This document shows positions 46,316-54,936 of a DNA stretch of 64,000 nt, piece after piece. The translations under genes and the position numbers were made by a program. The notes under the pieces were generated by a model. The model saw nothing but the letters and a program-made list of their open reading frames with translations. It was not told the origin of the DNA and ran no database searches. The stretch covers positions 62,001 through 126,000 of the forward strand of contig CAKVHC010000002.1 of the NCBI GenBank assembly GCA_934747805.1, written 5' to 3'. The DNA is from an uncultured Clostridia bacterium. GTDB taxonomy: Bacteria > Bacillota > Clostridia > Christensenellales > UBA1242. How positions within the stretch are numbered: the first letter of the stretch is position 1; each line of letters begins with the position of its first letter.

Positions 46316-46339
46316 AAAACACAGCAATGTGTTTTTTAT
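46313..46339 (+). terminator. Terminator after trxB
   Basis: AAAAAACACA/TGTGTTTTTT stem, overlapping the trxB stop codon and ending just before the ung promoter. Confidence 0.75.
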
Positions 46340-46368
46340 TTGTCTATTGGCATGGATTGTGTTATAAT
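46340..46368 (+). promoter_or_regulatory. Leaderless promoter of ung
   Basis: TTGTCT (46340-46345), 17 nt, TATAAT (46363-46368), 6 nt to the ATG. Confidence 0.6.
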
Positions 46369-46374
46369 GCAAGT

Positions 46375-47046
46375 ATGAGTAATTATGTTTTGAATGAAGA
46401 TTGGCAAAAAGTTTTGACGCCAGCTTTTACGCAGGAATTTAAACACAAACTGTTTGGCTTTGTAAACGAGCAGTATGCTTCGCACCGCTGTTTTCCTGCC
46501 AAAGAAAACGTCTTCCATGCACTCAATTTGACTCCAGTGGACAAAGTGAAGGTTGTCATAATCGGACAAGATCCATATCACACACCTTTGCAAGCGGACG
46601 GCTTGGCTTTCTCGTGTGCAGATGGCAAGGCTCAACCATCTTTGCAAAACATTTTTAAAGAACTATCCAACGACTTAGGTATTCCGGCACCCACCAAAAC
46701 CACACTTTACGGTTGGGCAGAGCAAGGCGTTCTGCTGTTAAACAGCGTTCTCACTGTGCAAATGGGTATGGCAGGTTCTCACGCAGGACACGGCTGGGAG
46801 GAAGTAACCAAAACCATTATTAAATATTTAGCAAGCCTTGAGCGTCCAATAGTTTTCATACTTTGGGGCGGATATGCTCGAAAGTACGCTAGCTTGATTG
46901 ACAAAAATAAGCATCTGGTGATCGAATCGGCACACCCAAGTCCACTTTCTGCATACAACGGCTTCTTTGGTAGCAAACCATTCAGCCGTTGCAACGATTA
47001 TCTGGTGAAATATGGTTTGTCACCAATAAAATGGGAGAATAATTAG
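46375..47046 (+). CDS. ung: Uracil-DNA glycosylase
   Basis: A 223-residue family 1 UDG that removes uracil from DNA. It has the catalytic water-activating GQDPYH motif (about 64), the GWAEQGVLLLNSVLTV segment and the minor-groove HPSPLSA loop (about 188). A longer frame begins at 46264 inside trxB, but ATG 46375 (MSNYVLNEDW) matches the family and the leaderless promoter. hflX and a membrane protein follow closely. Confidence 0.96.
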   Translation: MSNYVLNEDWQKVLTPAFTQEFKHKLFGFVNEQYASHRCFPAKENVFHALNLTPVDKVKVVIIGQDPYHTPLQADGLAFSCADGKAQPSLQNIFKELSNDLGIPAPTKTTLYGWAEQGVLLLNSVLTVQMGMAGSHAGHGWEEVTKTIIKYLASLERPIVFILWGGYARKYASLIDKNKHLVIESAHPSPLSAYNGFFGSKPFSRCNDYLVKYGLSPIKWENN

Positions 47047-47054
47047 GAGAAAAT

Positions 47055-47588
47055 ATGTTCACAAAATACATTTTACCTGCGCTTATTATTGTTGGAGCCA
47101 TAACCATTAGCACGATATTTATCGTAACCAGCAAGCGTAATGCCAAGCGCTCCGACCACACATTCAGTTCGTCTGACGGCTATATTGCAAAACCAAGATT
47201 TATCAAATCGCAATACATTGAAATGTACCGAGCAATCAAGTCCGTTTTGCCGGAAAACATTGTTATTCAAACCAAAGTCACACTTGACACTTTCATTATG
47301 TATAACGGCTACGAAATCGACAAGAAAAAGTTGCTAACCAAATATGTAGATATGGTGATATTTGCTGAGAGTGACTTTATGCCGATTTTAGCATTAGATT
47401 TGTACAATTATGACACTACGCTAGAGTCAATGCAAGTGCTGAGAAAAGATATTGTAGGGCTGCTCAATTCGTGCGGGATTCCTTGCATATCTTTGCCAGT
47501 CGAAATGGCAAAAGACCCAGCCAATTTGCAAAAGACATTGCTTGGTGCAATGAAAGAATCTGACCTAAACAAAATAGGAGTGAATTAA
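47055..47588 (+). CDS. Membrane-anchored DUF2726-like protein
   Basis: A 177-residue protein with an N-terminal helix (about 5-26) and a soluble domain containing KKKLLTKYVDMVIFAESDFMPILALDLYN and then a helix and GLLNSCGIPCISLPV. The order resembles the DUF2726 restriction-endonuclease-like fold, but active-site residues are not certain. The stop overlaps the hflX start (ATTAATG), so they are co-translated. Confidence 0.55.
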   Translation: MFTKYILPALIIVGAITISTIFIVTSKRNAKRSDHTFSSSDGYIAKPRFIKSQYIEMYRAIKSVLPENIVIQTKVTLDTFIMYNGYEIDKKKLLTKYVDMVIFAESDFMPILALDLYNYDTTLESMQVLRKDIVGLLNSCGIPCISLPVEMAKDPANLQKTLLGAMKESDLNKIGVN

Positions 47589-48664
47589 TGACAAACAAAA
47601 CCAAATGCGTAATAGTTGCAGGTTACACAAAACAAGACAACATAGAATACAACTTGCAAGAGATAACAGAGCTTGCTTTGTCTTGCGGCCTTGACGTTGT
47701 AGGCAAAATTTATCAAATTATAACCACTCCAGATATCCGCACATTCATTGGCAAAGGAAAAGTAGAAGAACTGGCAAACCTAGTCGGCCAAACAGACGCC
47801 GAATTGGTGATTGTGGACAACCAACTCACAGGCAGCCAACTCAATAATATTGAAGACGTCGTCAATGTACGAACTATTGACCGAAATATGCTAATACTAG
47901 ACATTTTTGCTGGTCGAGCTCAGTCACAAGAAGGCAAACTACAGGTTAAGCTTGCACAATTAAAATACAGTTTGCCAAGACTAGCCTCAATCAGCGGCAG
48001 TCAAGGTCGATTTGGCTCAGCTGGTGTTGGCTCACGCGGGCCAGGCGAAAGTAAACTAGAACTGGATCGCAGAAGAGTGAAATATGAGATATCTGCTGTG
48101 GAGAAGGACTTAAACGATATCGCCAAAGCTCGTCAAGTGCAATCTTACAAACGAAAGACAACAATGAAAAATGTTGCAATTGTAGGCTACACCAACGCAG
48201 GCAAAAGCACGCTTATCAATAATATTACAAAGGCCAACACATATGCTGATGACCGTTTGTTTGCCACGCTTGATGTGTTGTCCAAGAAGGTCTGGGATGA
48301 TGGGATTGAATATATCCTCACAGACACAGTCGGTTTTGTTAGCCGCCTGCCACACGAACTGACGAAAGCTTTTAGTGCCACGCTGGGCGAGGCAAAAGAT
48401 GCGGACATCATTCTTCTGGTGTTCGACTTGACCGATGATTTGTGGTACAACAAGTTGCAGGTTGTAGAGAATGTCTTGAATGATCTTGGGGTGGACAAAA
48501 ATCGTATCATTTATGTGGGAAATAAAATTGACAGTGCACCTAGTGAATATTTGATAGGTGCAAGAGAAATCTTGAAAGAAAATTTAATAATGATTTCCGC
48601 ACGTAAAAACTCTAATATTGACGAATTGAAAAATGCAATAAAAATTCGTTTGCAAAACACTTAA
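47588..48664 (+). CDS. hflX: GTPase HflX
   Basis: A 358-residue ribosome-associated GTPase involved in rescue of stalled ribosomes. The N-terminal glycine-rich domain contains GKGKVEEL and the RAQSQEGKLQVKLAQL helix, then the GSRGPGESKLE motif, coiled coil and G domain: G1 GYTNAGKST (about 203), G3 DTVGF, G4 GNKID. It is shorter than many homologues because the C-terminal domain is reduced. AGGAG site. Confidence 0.95.
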   Translation: MTNKTKCVIVAGYTKQDNIEYNLQEITELALSCGLDVVGKIYQIITTPDIRTFIGKGKVEELANLVGQTDAELVIVDNQLTGSQLNNIEDVVNVRTIDRNMLILDIFAGRAQSQEGKLQVKLAQLKYSLPRLASISGSQGRFGSAGVGSRGPGESKLELDRRRVKYEISAVEKDLNDIAKARQVQSYKRKTTMKNVAIVGYTNAGKSTLINNITKANTYADDRLFATLDVLSKKVWDDGIEYILTDTVGFVSRLPHELTKAFSATLGEAKDADIILLVFDLTDDLWYNKLQVVENVLNDLGVDKNRIIYVGNKIDSAPSEYLIGAREILKENLIMISARKNSNIDELKNAIKIRLQNT

Positions 48665-48847
48665 CATAATTTTCATAGAAAGATATAATCAAATATGGAA
48701 ATACTATATTAACAGTAGTTTTGCCTGCAAACGACGATGTCATTCACAAACAAAACTGACTTTATTTAATCCGTGAGTTTACGTAAGTAAATAGAAATTT
48801 TGACTTGTTTAAAGTTTACATTAAATAAAATTTATTGAGAGGGAACT

Positions 48848-49321
48848 ATGAAATGCGACAATTGTGAAAATTCTGCAACATACACAAGCATACTGGTGGA
48901 AAACGGCAAAAAAACCGAAGTTCACCTTTGCACCGATTGTGCAATCAAGGCTGGCGTTTTGAAAAAAATTGGGGGTTTTCCGTTTGCCAACTTTTTCGAA
49001 GCATTGGAACCGAAACTAAAATCAGTAGACAAACAGCTGTCGTGTTCTCGCTGTCACACCACTGCCACCGAGTTTTTGAACACAGGCAGAGTGGGGTGCA
49101 GCCAGTGTTATAACGACCTGCGTGAAGTCATAGCACCGATGGTCAAAAGATTTAATTCTGATTGCGGACACAAGCCAAATGCACACACTATGACGGACAA
49201 GCAAAAGCAACTTTTCTCACTCAAAAATCAACTCAAAACTGCTATTGCAGAAGAGCGATATGAAGACGCCGGCGAAATAAATAAGCAAATAAAGATTTTG
49301 GAGGCAGAGAATGAACAATAA
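48848..49321 (+). CDS. mcsA: McsA-type zinc-finger/UVR protein
   Basis: A 157-residue protein. Zinc motifs are CDNC (3-6), CTDC (about 28-31), CSRC (about 67-70) and CSQC (about 90-93), followed by a C-terminal UVR domain (LKNQLKTAIAEERYEDAGEINKQIK). In Bacillota McsA activates the arginine kinase McsB in the clpC operon. It overlaps the mcsB start by 11 bases. No clear CtsR operator is seen upstream, and ctsR itself is absent from the cluster. Confidence 0.9.
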   Translation: MKCDNCENSATYTSILVENGKKTEVHLCTDCAIKAGVLKKIGGFPFANFFEALEPKLKSVDKQLSCSRCHTTATEFLNTGRVGCSQCYNDLREVIAPMVKRFNSDCGHKPNAHTMTDKQKQLFSLKNQLKTAIAEERYEDAGEINKQIKILEAENEQ

Positions 49322-50273
49322 CGGAATTTTTATTTCCACCAAAATCCAAGTTTTACGCAACCTAAAAGATTACAAGTTTGTTAGCAAAATAGGTTTGGAT
49401 GAAGCCAAACAAGTGGTCGAAAAAGTGACATCACTAATTACTTCTGGGTTTAAATTTAGACCGACCAATCAAATTAATGAAAGAGAATTAAATTATCTCT
49501 TGAAAAAACAGCTTATCACCAAACCGCTCATCTCACATAATGAGTTTAGTGCGGTTGGCGTTAGCAAAGACGGCAATATGAGCATTATGCTCAACGAACA
49601 AGACCACATTGTTACGACGGCTGTTGCATACGGGCTGGACACATCAAGTTTGTATGAACATATGAAACCAACTCTTGACCAGATTGAAAACGGTTTGTCG
49701 CTCGCATACGATGACGAATATGGATATCTGTGTTCTTCGTTGACAGACATCGGGTCAGCACTACATGTTTCTGTAACCATGTGCCTTAGCGGGCTAGTAC
49801 AACTTGGTGAATTGGACAAAATTGTATCACGTCTAACACAAGTCGGATTTTCAGTGCGTGCTATAAATCTGCCAAATGCTCATCTTTTTGAGCTGGAAAA
49901 TTCGACCTGTCTTGGCCAAAACGAACAGGACATACTCAATAGCATTCAAGCTGTGGTTATGAAATTGCAAGAATACGAGATGAACGCTCGACGAATCATT
50001 TATGATGACCAACCTGTTGCGCTAACAGATTTGGTTCGCCGTGCTTACGGAGTTGTGAAGAATTGTTATCGCATTTCGTATCGTGAATTAAACGAACTCG
50101 CCACACAACTTCGACTGGGTGCAAGTTTAGGGCTAGTAGAAATCGATGTGGCTGCACTCGACCACTCAATCGTAGAAAATAGTGTGGAAGCACTATATTT
50201 CAAGGGTGACAATGTGCAAGATTATGAAATCACCCTTGCAAAAAACATTCAAAACGCATTAAAGGAGAACTAA
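49311..50273 (+). CDS. mcsB: McsB-like protein, catalytic residues degenerate
   Basis: A 320-residue homologue of protein-arginine kinase McsB, supported by position between mcsA and clpC and by NEQDHIVTT, GYLCSSLTDIGSALHVSV, LGQNEQDI and the C-terminal DLVRRAYGVVKNCYRISYRELNELATQLRLGASLGL. Phosphagen-kinase features are lost: the ATP-binding SxRxR appears as STKIQ (9-13), the TACPTN loop as CSSLTD, and the RGxxGEG loop with the catalytic Glu as RAINLPN (about 183). Kinase activity is doubtful; the C-terminal phosphoarginine-binding region looks kept. Confidence 0.8.
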   Translation: MNNNGIFISTKIQVLRNLKDYKFVSKIGLDEAKQVVEKVTSLITSGFKFRPTNQINERELNYLLKKQLITKPLISHNEFSAVGVSKDGNMSIMLNEQDHIVTTAVAYGLDTSSLYEHMKPTLDQIENGLSLAYDDEYGYLCSSLTDIGSALHVSVTMCLSGLVQLGELDKIVSRLTQVGFSVRAINLPNAHLFELENSTCLGQNEQDILNSIQAVVMKLQEYEMNARRIIYDDQPVALTDLVRRAYGVVKNCYRISYRELNELATQLRLGASLGLVEIDVAALDHSIVENSVEALYFKGDNVQDYEITLAKNIQNALKEN

Positions 50274-52747
50274 TGTACAATCTTACAGATTTGGCGCAAG
50301 TCGCAATAAAGAATGCCACTATAGTTGCCAGTAAGCAAGGCTACATAGTCGGAACAGAGCATATTTTGTATGGACTGGCGAGTGTTGGTGAGAGTAAGGC
50401 AAGCAAACTGCTTTCAAGTTTTGGTGTAAAGGAAGAAGAATTGTATGATATTCTTATGTCAAACCAAGAAAGTATGCAAATTTCCAATTCTCTTGAATAC
50501 ACTCCACGCACCAAAAAACTTTTTGCAATCGCAGACATGATTGCTAAGAAAATGCGTCAGTCATTTATCAGCACAGAGCATATGCTTTTGGCGCTTTTGT
50601 CACAGAATGATAGCGTAGCAATTAAAATTTTGGCAGGCATCTACAAGCTAAACGTGTTTGAAATGCGTAACAAACTCGTCCGCATTCTTGCCAACAGTCC
50701 AACAGCTGAAGCTAGACAGACGAATGATGTTAACTATGGCGGCTTTGAACAGGTCGGCAATGTAAAGAATCGTCAATTTGACCCTACACCTGAGCCTGTA
50801 GCCGAAAGCAATCTGCCGAAAGAACTTTTAGATATGGGAAGTGACGTTACTTTGCGTGCAAGACTTGGCAAAATCGATCCGATTATTGGACGTGAAAATG
50901 AAATCGAACGTGTAATAGAGATCTTGTGCCGCAAGACTAAGAACAACCCTGTGCTTATAGGCGAGGCTGGTGTAGGCAAGTCGGCAATAGTTGAGGGCTT
51001 GGCATTGAAAATCGTCAAAAATGACGTGCCACAAATTTTGCGTGGCAAAACTATATACTCGCTTGACATTGGTGGACTAATGGCTGGCACGAAATATCGT
51101 GGCACAATGGAAGAAAAACTTAAAAACGCCATAGAAACAATCATTAGTGACAAAAATATTATTGTTTTCATAGATGAAATCCACACTCTTGCAATGGCAG
51201 GCAGTGACAAAGGCGACGTCAACCCAGCTGATATGCTCAAACCATATCTTGCACGTGGTGAAATGCAAACAATCGGTGCGACCACCACTGACGAGTATCG
51301 CAAATATATTGAAAAGGACAAGGCACTCGAACGCCGATTCCAACCAATTATGGTAAATCCGCCATCGGTTGAAGACACAATCGCCATTCTAAAGGGCTTA
51401 CGTGATAGTTACGAAGCATTCCACAATGTGAAAATAAGCGACGAAGCAATTATTTCCGCAGTCAAACTCTCAGATAAATATATTCTCGATAGAAGCCTGC
51501 CTGACAAGGCGATTGACCTTATTGACGAGGCTTCTAGCCGTGCCAAAGTGATGAACAATTATGACAGCAAGGACACAGTTGAGATTGAGAAGCGTCTGCA
51601 AACACTGGAAGCCAATAAGCAAGACGCCATAGTGCAGGAAGATTTTGAAAAGGCAACACGTCTTCGTGATGAAATTAACAAGGCAAAACAAGATTTAACG
51701 GATTTGCGTAACCAAAACAAACCGAACGAGCGTAACGAAATCGTGATCGATGAAAACGCAATTGCTGAAGTGGTTAGCAAGTGGACACAGATTCCGCTCA
51801 CCAAACTTACCGAAACAGAGAGTGAGCGACTTTTGAATTTGGAAAGCAAATTGTCCTCACGTGTGATAGGTCAGGACGAAGCAATTACTCAGATTGCACG
51901 TGCCATTCGTCGTAGCCGTATGGGCATACGTGACGATCGCAGACCAATTGGCAGTTTCTTGTTCTTGGGCAGCACGGGCGTGGGCAAAACTGAACTATGC
52001 AAAGCACTTGCCGATGCACTCTATGATAATGAAAGCCAAATGATTCGCTTAGACATGAGCGAGTTTATGGAGCCGCATTCTGTTTCCAAACTTATCGGAG
52101 CTCCACCAGGATATGTTGGCTTTGATGATGGCGGCCAACTCACTGAACAGGTTCGCCGCAAACCTTACAGCATTGTGCTCTTTGACGAAATCGAAAAGGC
52201 TCATCCAGATGTGCTTAATATTCTGCTCCAAATTTTAGATGACGGCAGACTAACAGACACACAAGGCCGAACTGTAAGTTTCCAAAATTGCGTTATAATT
52301 CTGACCAGCAATATTGGCAGTGATAAACTTGCAAGCAAGCGTATTGATTTTGGATTCAATCAGAATAGCGAAACCAGTCGCAACGAAGCAATTATGGACG
52401 AACTGAAACGAAGATTCAGACCAGAATTTATCAACCGACTAGATAATATTATCATCTTCAACAGACTCACAAAAGAGAATATGGTGCAAATTACCAAGAA
52501 TATGCTTATCAAGGTGTCTAAGTCACTCAAGGAGCGTGGCATCAGCTTGCGTCTAACTGACAAAGCAGTCGATTATCTCGTCGACAAAGGTAGCAATGAA
52601 GAATATGGCGCTCGTCCGATGCGACGACTCATCACCACCGAAATCGAAGACGAGCTCGCAGATATGATGCTTCGTGGTGACTTATTGGGTAAAACAGAAG
52701 TGCTGATTGATTGCGTCAATAAAAAATTAGTTTTTAACACAAAATAA
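50273..52747 (+). CDS. clpC: ATP-dependent Clp protease ATP-binding subunit ClpC
   Basis: An 824-residue AAA+ unfoldase. N-terminal Clp-N repeats (about 1-145), first AAA module with GEAGVGKS (about 230), a UVR-containing middle coiled coil (about 425-480), second AAA module with GSTGVGKT (about 566) and LLQILDDGRLTDTQGR, then the C-terminal D2-small domain. In Bacillota it delivers arginine-phosphorylated proteins to ClpP; with a degenerate McsB that marking step is open to question. The ATG overlaps the mcsB stop. Confidence 0.96.
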   Translation: MYNLTDLAQVAIKNATIVASKQGYIVGTEHILYGLASVGESKASKLLSSFGVKEEELYDILMSNQESMQISNSLEYTPRTKKLFAIADMIAKKMRQSFISTEHMLLALLSQNDSVAIKILAGIYKLNVFEMRNKLVRILANSPTAEARQTNDVNYGGFEQVGNVKNRQFDPTPEPVAESNLPKELLDMGSDVTLRARLGKIDPIIGRENEIERVIEILCRKTKNNPVLIGEAGVGKSAIVEGLALKIVKNDVPQILRGKTIYSLDIGGLMAGTKYRGTMEEKLKNAIETIISDKNIIVFIDEIHTLAMAGSDKGDVNPADMLKPYLARGEMQTIGATTTDEYRKYIEKDKALERRFQPIMVNPPSVEDTIAILKGLRDSYEAFHNVKISDEAIISAVKLSDKYILDRSLPDKAIDLIDEASSRAKVMNNYDSKDTVEIEKRLQTLEANKQDAIVQEDFEKATRLRDEINKAKQDLTDLRNQNKPNERNEIVIDENAIAEVVSKWTQIPLTKLTETESERLLNLESKLSSRVIGQDEAITQIARAIRRSRMGIRDDRRPIGSFLFLGSTGVGKTELCKALADALYDNESQMIRLDMSEFMEPHSVSKLIGAPPGYVGFDDGGQLTEQVRRKPYSIVLFDEIEKAHPDVLNILLQILDDGRLTDTQGRTVSFQNCVIILTSNIGSDKLASKRIDFGFNQNSETSRNEAIMDELKRRFRPEFINRLDNIIIFNRLTKENMVQITKNMLIKVSKSLKERGISLRLTDKAVDYLVDKGSNEEYGARPMRRLITTEIEDELADMMLRGDLLGKTEVLIDCVNKKLVFNTK

Positions 52748-52804
52748 AATTGACAATATAAAGAAAATATAGTAATATAAAATTACAGATTAAAGGAGAA
52801 CAGT

Positions 52805-53113
52805 ATGAACAGTCCAGAAAGATTAATTGAAAAATTCGCAAAACGTGAGTGCCAAGATATCAACGTTACGTACAAAGTAGTTAGCGGTAAACCCGAAGAT
52901 AGCATCGTAGCCACAGTATCATGCATTTATCATGGTAAAAATATTACAGCTAAAGGTGAAGGCAAGAACAACTATGTCGCAGCTGCAGCTGCATTCAAAG
53001 TGCTTGAAGGTCAAGTAAAACTAGTTAAAGGCAAAGACAGCCCAAAAGGCAAACGCAAACCAATTGCAAAAGCCGCTGACGTTCAAGTTGTTGATGATGA
53101 AATAAGTCGTTAG
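52805..53113 (+). CDS. Stand-alone dsRNA-binding-domain protein
   Basis: A 102-residue protein. Residues about 1-70 match a dsRBD: an N-terminal helix, then YKVVSGKPEDSIVATVSCIYHGKNITAKGEGKNNYVAAAAAFKVL, with strands and the GxGxxxxxAxxxAAxxxL ending helix where the KKxAK basic motif is partly altered (KNNYVA). The tail is Lys/Pro-rich. Bacterial dsRBDs usually sit at the end of RNase III, so a separate one is unusual. AAAGGAG site. Confidence 0.65.
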   Translation: MNSPERLIEKFAKRECQDINVTYKVVSGKPEDSIVATVSCIYHGKNITAKGEGKNNYVAAAAAFKVLEGQVKLVKGKDSPKGKRKPIAKAADVQVVDDEISR

Positions 53114-53144
53114 TAAAAAAGAACTCATTTGAGTTCTTTTTTTA
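53113..53144. terminator. Bidirectional terminator
   Basis: AAAAGAACTCA/TGAGTTCTTTT stem with a 2-nt centre and flanking A and T runs, overlapping the end of the minus-strand gene. Confidence 0.75.
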
Positions 53145-53721
53145 TGCTTCCATTTGCAATATTCAATTCAAGGCTAGTGCCTAGTTCAGTCTTGTTTGTG
53201 GTGGCAATCATACACATATTACAATCCTTCACCAAATCTTTTACAATTTTTTGTGCCTTTTCGTTTGGAAAATAGTCAATGAGTAGTAGGCAAACTTTTC
53301 GCACGCATAAACGCAGTAAAGATACGATGTATTTTTCTTCATCATTTAGACTGCTCGCCATTCTGTCCACCAAATAGTCCATATCGTATTTGTTTAAAAC
53401 GGACAATGCAATATTCTCACTTTCGATTGCTGTCAAGTGACGAATTAAGTTCGGATAGCACAAGTTGTACAGCACGCTTTTGTTTTCAAATAGTGTTGGC
53501 ACTTTTGGAGCATAGCCAATGTCGTGGCGGTCAATATCCGTCCTAATCTTACCAGAGTAAAATTTGTCTATGCCAGCCACAGCACGCAAAACAAACGAAT
53601 TGCCAGACATTTCGTCGCCAATCAACTGGAGTTTGTCACCATCATTTAACTCCACGCAAAAATTGTACAGCGAGTAAAACTGTTTCACGTATTTAATGGA
53701 CAAATGTTCAATCTTTAACAC
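53125..53721 (-). CDS. Degenerate ABC-type ATP-binding protein
   Basis: A 198-residue protein with the ABC ATPase layout: A-loop-like start IEHLSIKYVKQFYSLYNF, Walker A position GDEMSGNS (35-42, Lys replaced by Asn), a Q-loop-like region, signature position SLNDEEKYIV instead of LSGGQ, Walker B LLLIDYF (the catalytic Glu replaced), and an H-loop ATTN without His. ATP hydrolysis is not expected. No permease is next to it. GTG 53721 was chosen because it sits 6 nt after the -10; GTG 53727 would also be in frame. Confidence 0.6.
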   Translation of the reverse strand: MLKIEHLSIKYVKQFYSLYNFCVELNDGDKLQLIGDEMSGNSFVLRAVAGIDKFYSGKIRTDIDRHDIGYAPKVPTLFENKSVLYNLCYPNLIRHLTAIESENIALSVLNKYDMDYLVDRMASSLNDEEKYIVSLLRLCVRKVCLLLIDYFPNEKAQKIVKDLVKDCNMCMIATTNKTELGTSLELNIANGSIKKELK

Positions 53722-53727
53722 GACCAC

Positions 53728-53756
53728 ATTTTAGCATAAATTATTCTACAGTGCAA
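53728..53756 (-). promoter_or_regulatory. Leaderless promoter of ABC-like gene
   Basis: Minus strand TTGCAC (53756-53751), 17 nt, TAAAAT (53733-53728), 6 nt to GTG. Confidence 0.55.
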
Positions 53757-53757
53757 A

Positions 53758-54042
53758 TCATTTTTTGTTCAATGTGTCCATGATATTATGTAACATATTT
53801 TTTTGCTCGTCATTTAAGTAGGGCATAAGTGTATCAGTCATCTTTTGCATATTCTGTTCATCCCATTTACCTTGACTTTTCATTGTTTGCGTCTGACGTA
53901 AAAGTTCGGTCATCAACTCTTGCTGGCTCAAGTCCTTGTATTTGTTGATAGTTTGCTCATAGTCCTGAGTTGTCTGATCAGTGTTTTGTTTTGGTTCGTT
54001 CTTTGGTGGGGTGTAATTGTTTGAAAAAGTTTTAAAATCCAT
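53758..54042 (-). CDS. Small Gln/Asn-rich helical protein
   Basis: A 94-residue protein with a polar, Thr/Gln-rich first half and a helical second half ending DEQKNMLHNIMDTLNKK. No family recognised. It is divergent from the gene at 54103, whose end (residues 125-155) is also built around short helices, so the two may form a functional pair. GAAGGTG site. Confidence 0.6.
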   Translation of the reverse strand: MDFKTFSNNYTPPKNEPKQNTDQTTQDYEQTINKYKDLSQQELMTELLRQTQTMKSQGKWDEQNMQKMTDTLMPYLNDEQKNMLHNIMDTLNKK

Positions 54043-54102
54043 AAATCACCTTCACTAATAAATGTATGCTTGCATATAAATAAGTGTGTAAAGGGGTGAA
54101 TT

Positions 54103-54606
54103 ATGGATATTGCGACACTTTTGCCGTTGATAAATATGCTCAATCAAGCCAACAACAGTCAACCAGCCAGCGTCAAACCATCCGAGCAGCCACCAGTGAT
54201 GTCGCAAGCCGACAAGGAGTTTATCAAGCAAAACACATCAATGTTTCCGGCCTCATTTGTTCCACCTAAAGACTTCCCACAAGCTCAATCGGCACAGACG
54301 TCTGCAAACCCCAACAATGCAACCGAATTTTCTCAACCAGTGAATGCACAGCCTTCGCCGCCGAAACAGTCTGCACCGAATATGGATTTAAATGCATTAC
54401 TGCCACTTTTAAACAACATGGCTGGCAACGGCGTGAACACCGAACAAATCACCAAACTTATGTCTGGATTTAATGGCTCAGGTGATATTGGCGGACTTAT
54501 AAATCTTGTTTCATCGCTCAGTCAAAACAAACTAAAAAACAATAAGTCTAAGCAAACGAAACAGATAATCAACAATCGCAACCAAAACATTATATTTACA
54601 GATTAA
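54103..54606 (+). CDS. Low-complexity Pro/Gln/Asn-rich protein
   Basis: A 167-residue protein with two similar LLPLINMLNQ / ALLPLLNNMAGNG segments (about 5-16 and 103-117) flanking a disordered Pro/Ser/Gln linker. A Gly-rich helix-loop (GSGDIGGLINLVSSL) and a basic Asn/Lys tail follow. No family recognised. Strong AAAGGGG site; a terminator follows. Confidence 0.6.
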   Translation: MDIATLLPLINMLNQANNSQPASVKPSEQPPVMSQADKEFIKQNTSMFPASFVPPKDFPQAQSAQTSANPNNATEFSQPVNAQPSPPKQSAPNMDLNALLPLLNNMAGNGVNTEQITKLMSGFNGSGDIGGLINLVSSLSQNKLKNNKSKQTKQIINNRNQNIIFTD

Positions 54607-54634
54607 AAAAAGAACAATTTAGTTCTTTTTTTGT
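54605..54634. terminator. Bidirectional terminator
   Basis: AAAGAAC/GTTCTTT stem with a 6-nt loop and A/T runs on both sides, between convergent genes. Confidence 0.75.
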
Positions 54635-54635
54635 G

Positions 54636-54926
54636 TTACAAAACATGCTTTAAATTTTTCTTGTCGCTCAACTTGTAGAAAATAATTTTTTTGCCAATTG
54701 TACACACGACGTCTGCTCCAAGTTTAGTTGCGATGGCACATAGCTCGTCTTCGTTAGGCATTTGCACCGACTGTAAAAGACTTACTTTTACGAGTTCGTG
54801 ATTGTAAAGTGCCTCGCTTATTGCACCAATAGTATTCTCTCCGAATCCGTCTTTGCCTACATTTACAACAGGCTTCAATGTGCTAGCCATACTACGAAGC
54901 TTGATTCTATCTTTTTTATTTAACAT
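54636..54926 (-). CDS. YhbY-family RNA-binding protein
   Basis: A 96-residue CRM-domain protein associated with ribosome assembly. LNKKDRIKLRSMASTLKPVVNVGKDG is a clear YhbY start; the GKxGL loop appears as GKDGF, and the C-terminal VCTIGKKIIFYK completes the fold. It follows obg by 10 bp, a common Bacillota arrangement linking two ribosome-maturation genes. Confidence 0.92.
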   Translation of the reverse strand: MLNKKDRIKLRSMASTLKPVVNVGKDGFGENTIGAISEALYNHELVKVSLLQSVQMPNEDELCAIATKLGADVVCTIGKKIIFYKLSDKKNLKHVL

Positions 54927-54936
54927 AAATCACTCC

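Noticed and set aside
48700..48847. CtsR or CIRCE operator ahead of mcsA
   Set aside because: TTTGACT and TTTAAAG resemble CtsR half-sites only weakly and the spacing is wrong; no GAGTGCTAA-type CIRCE repeat is seen.
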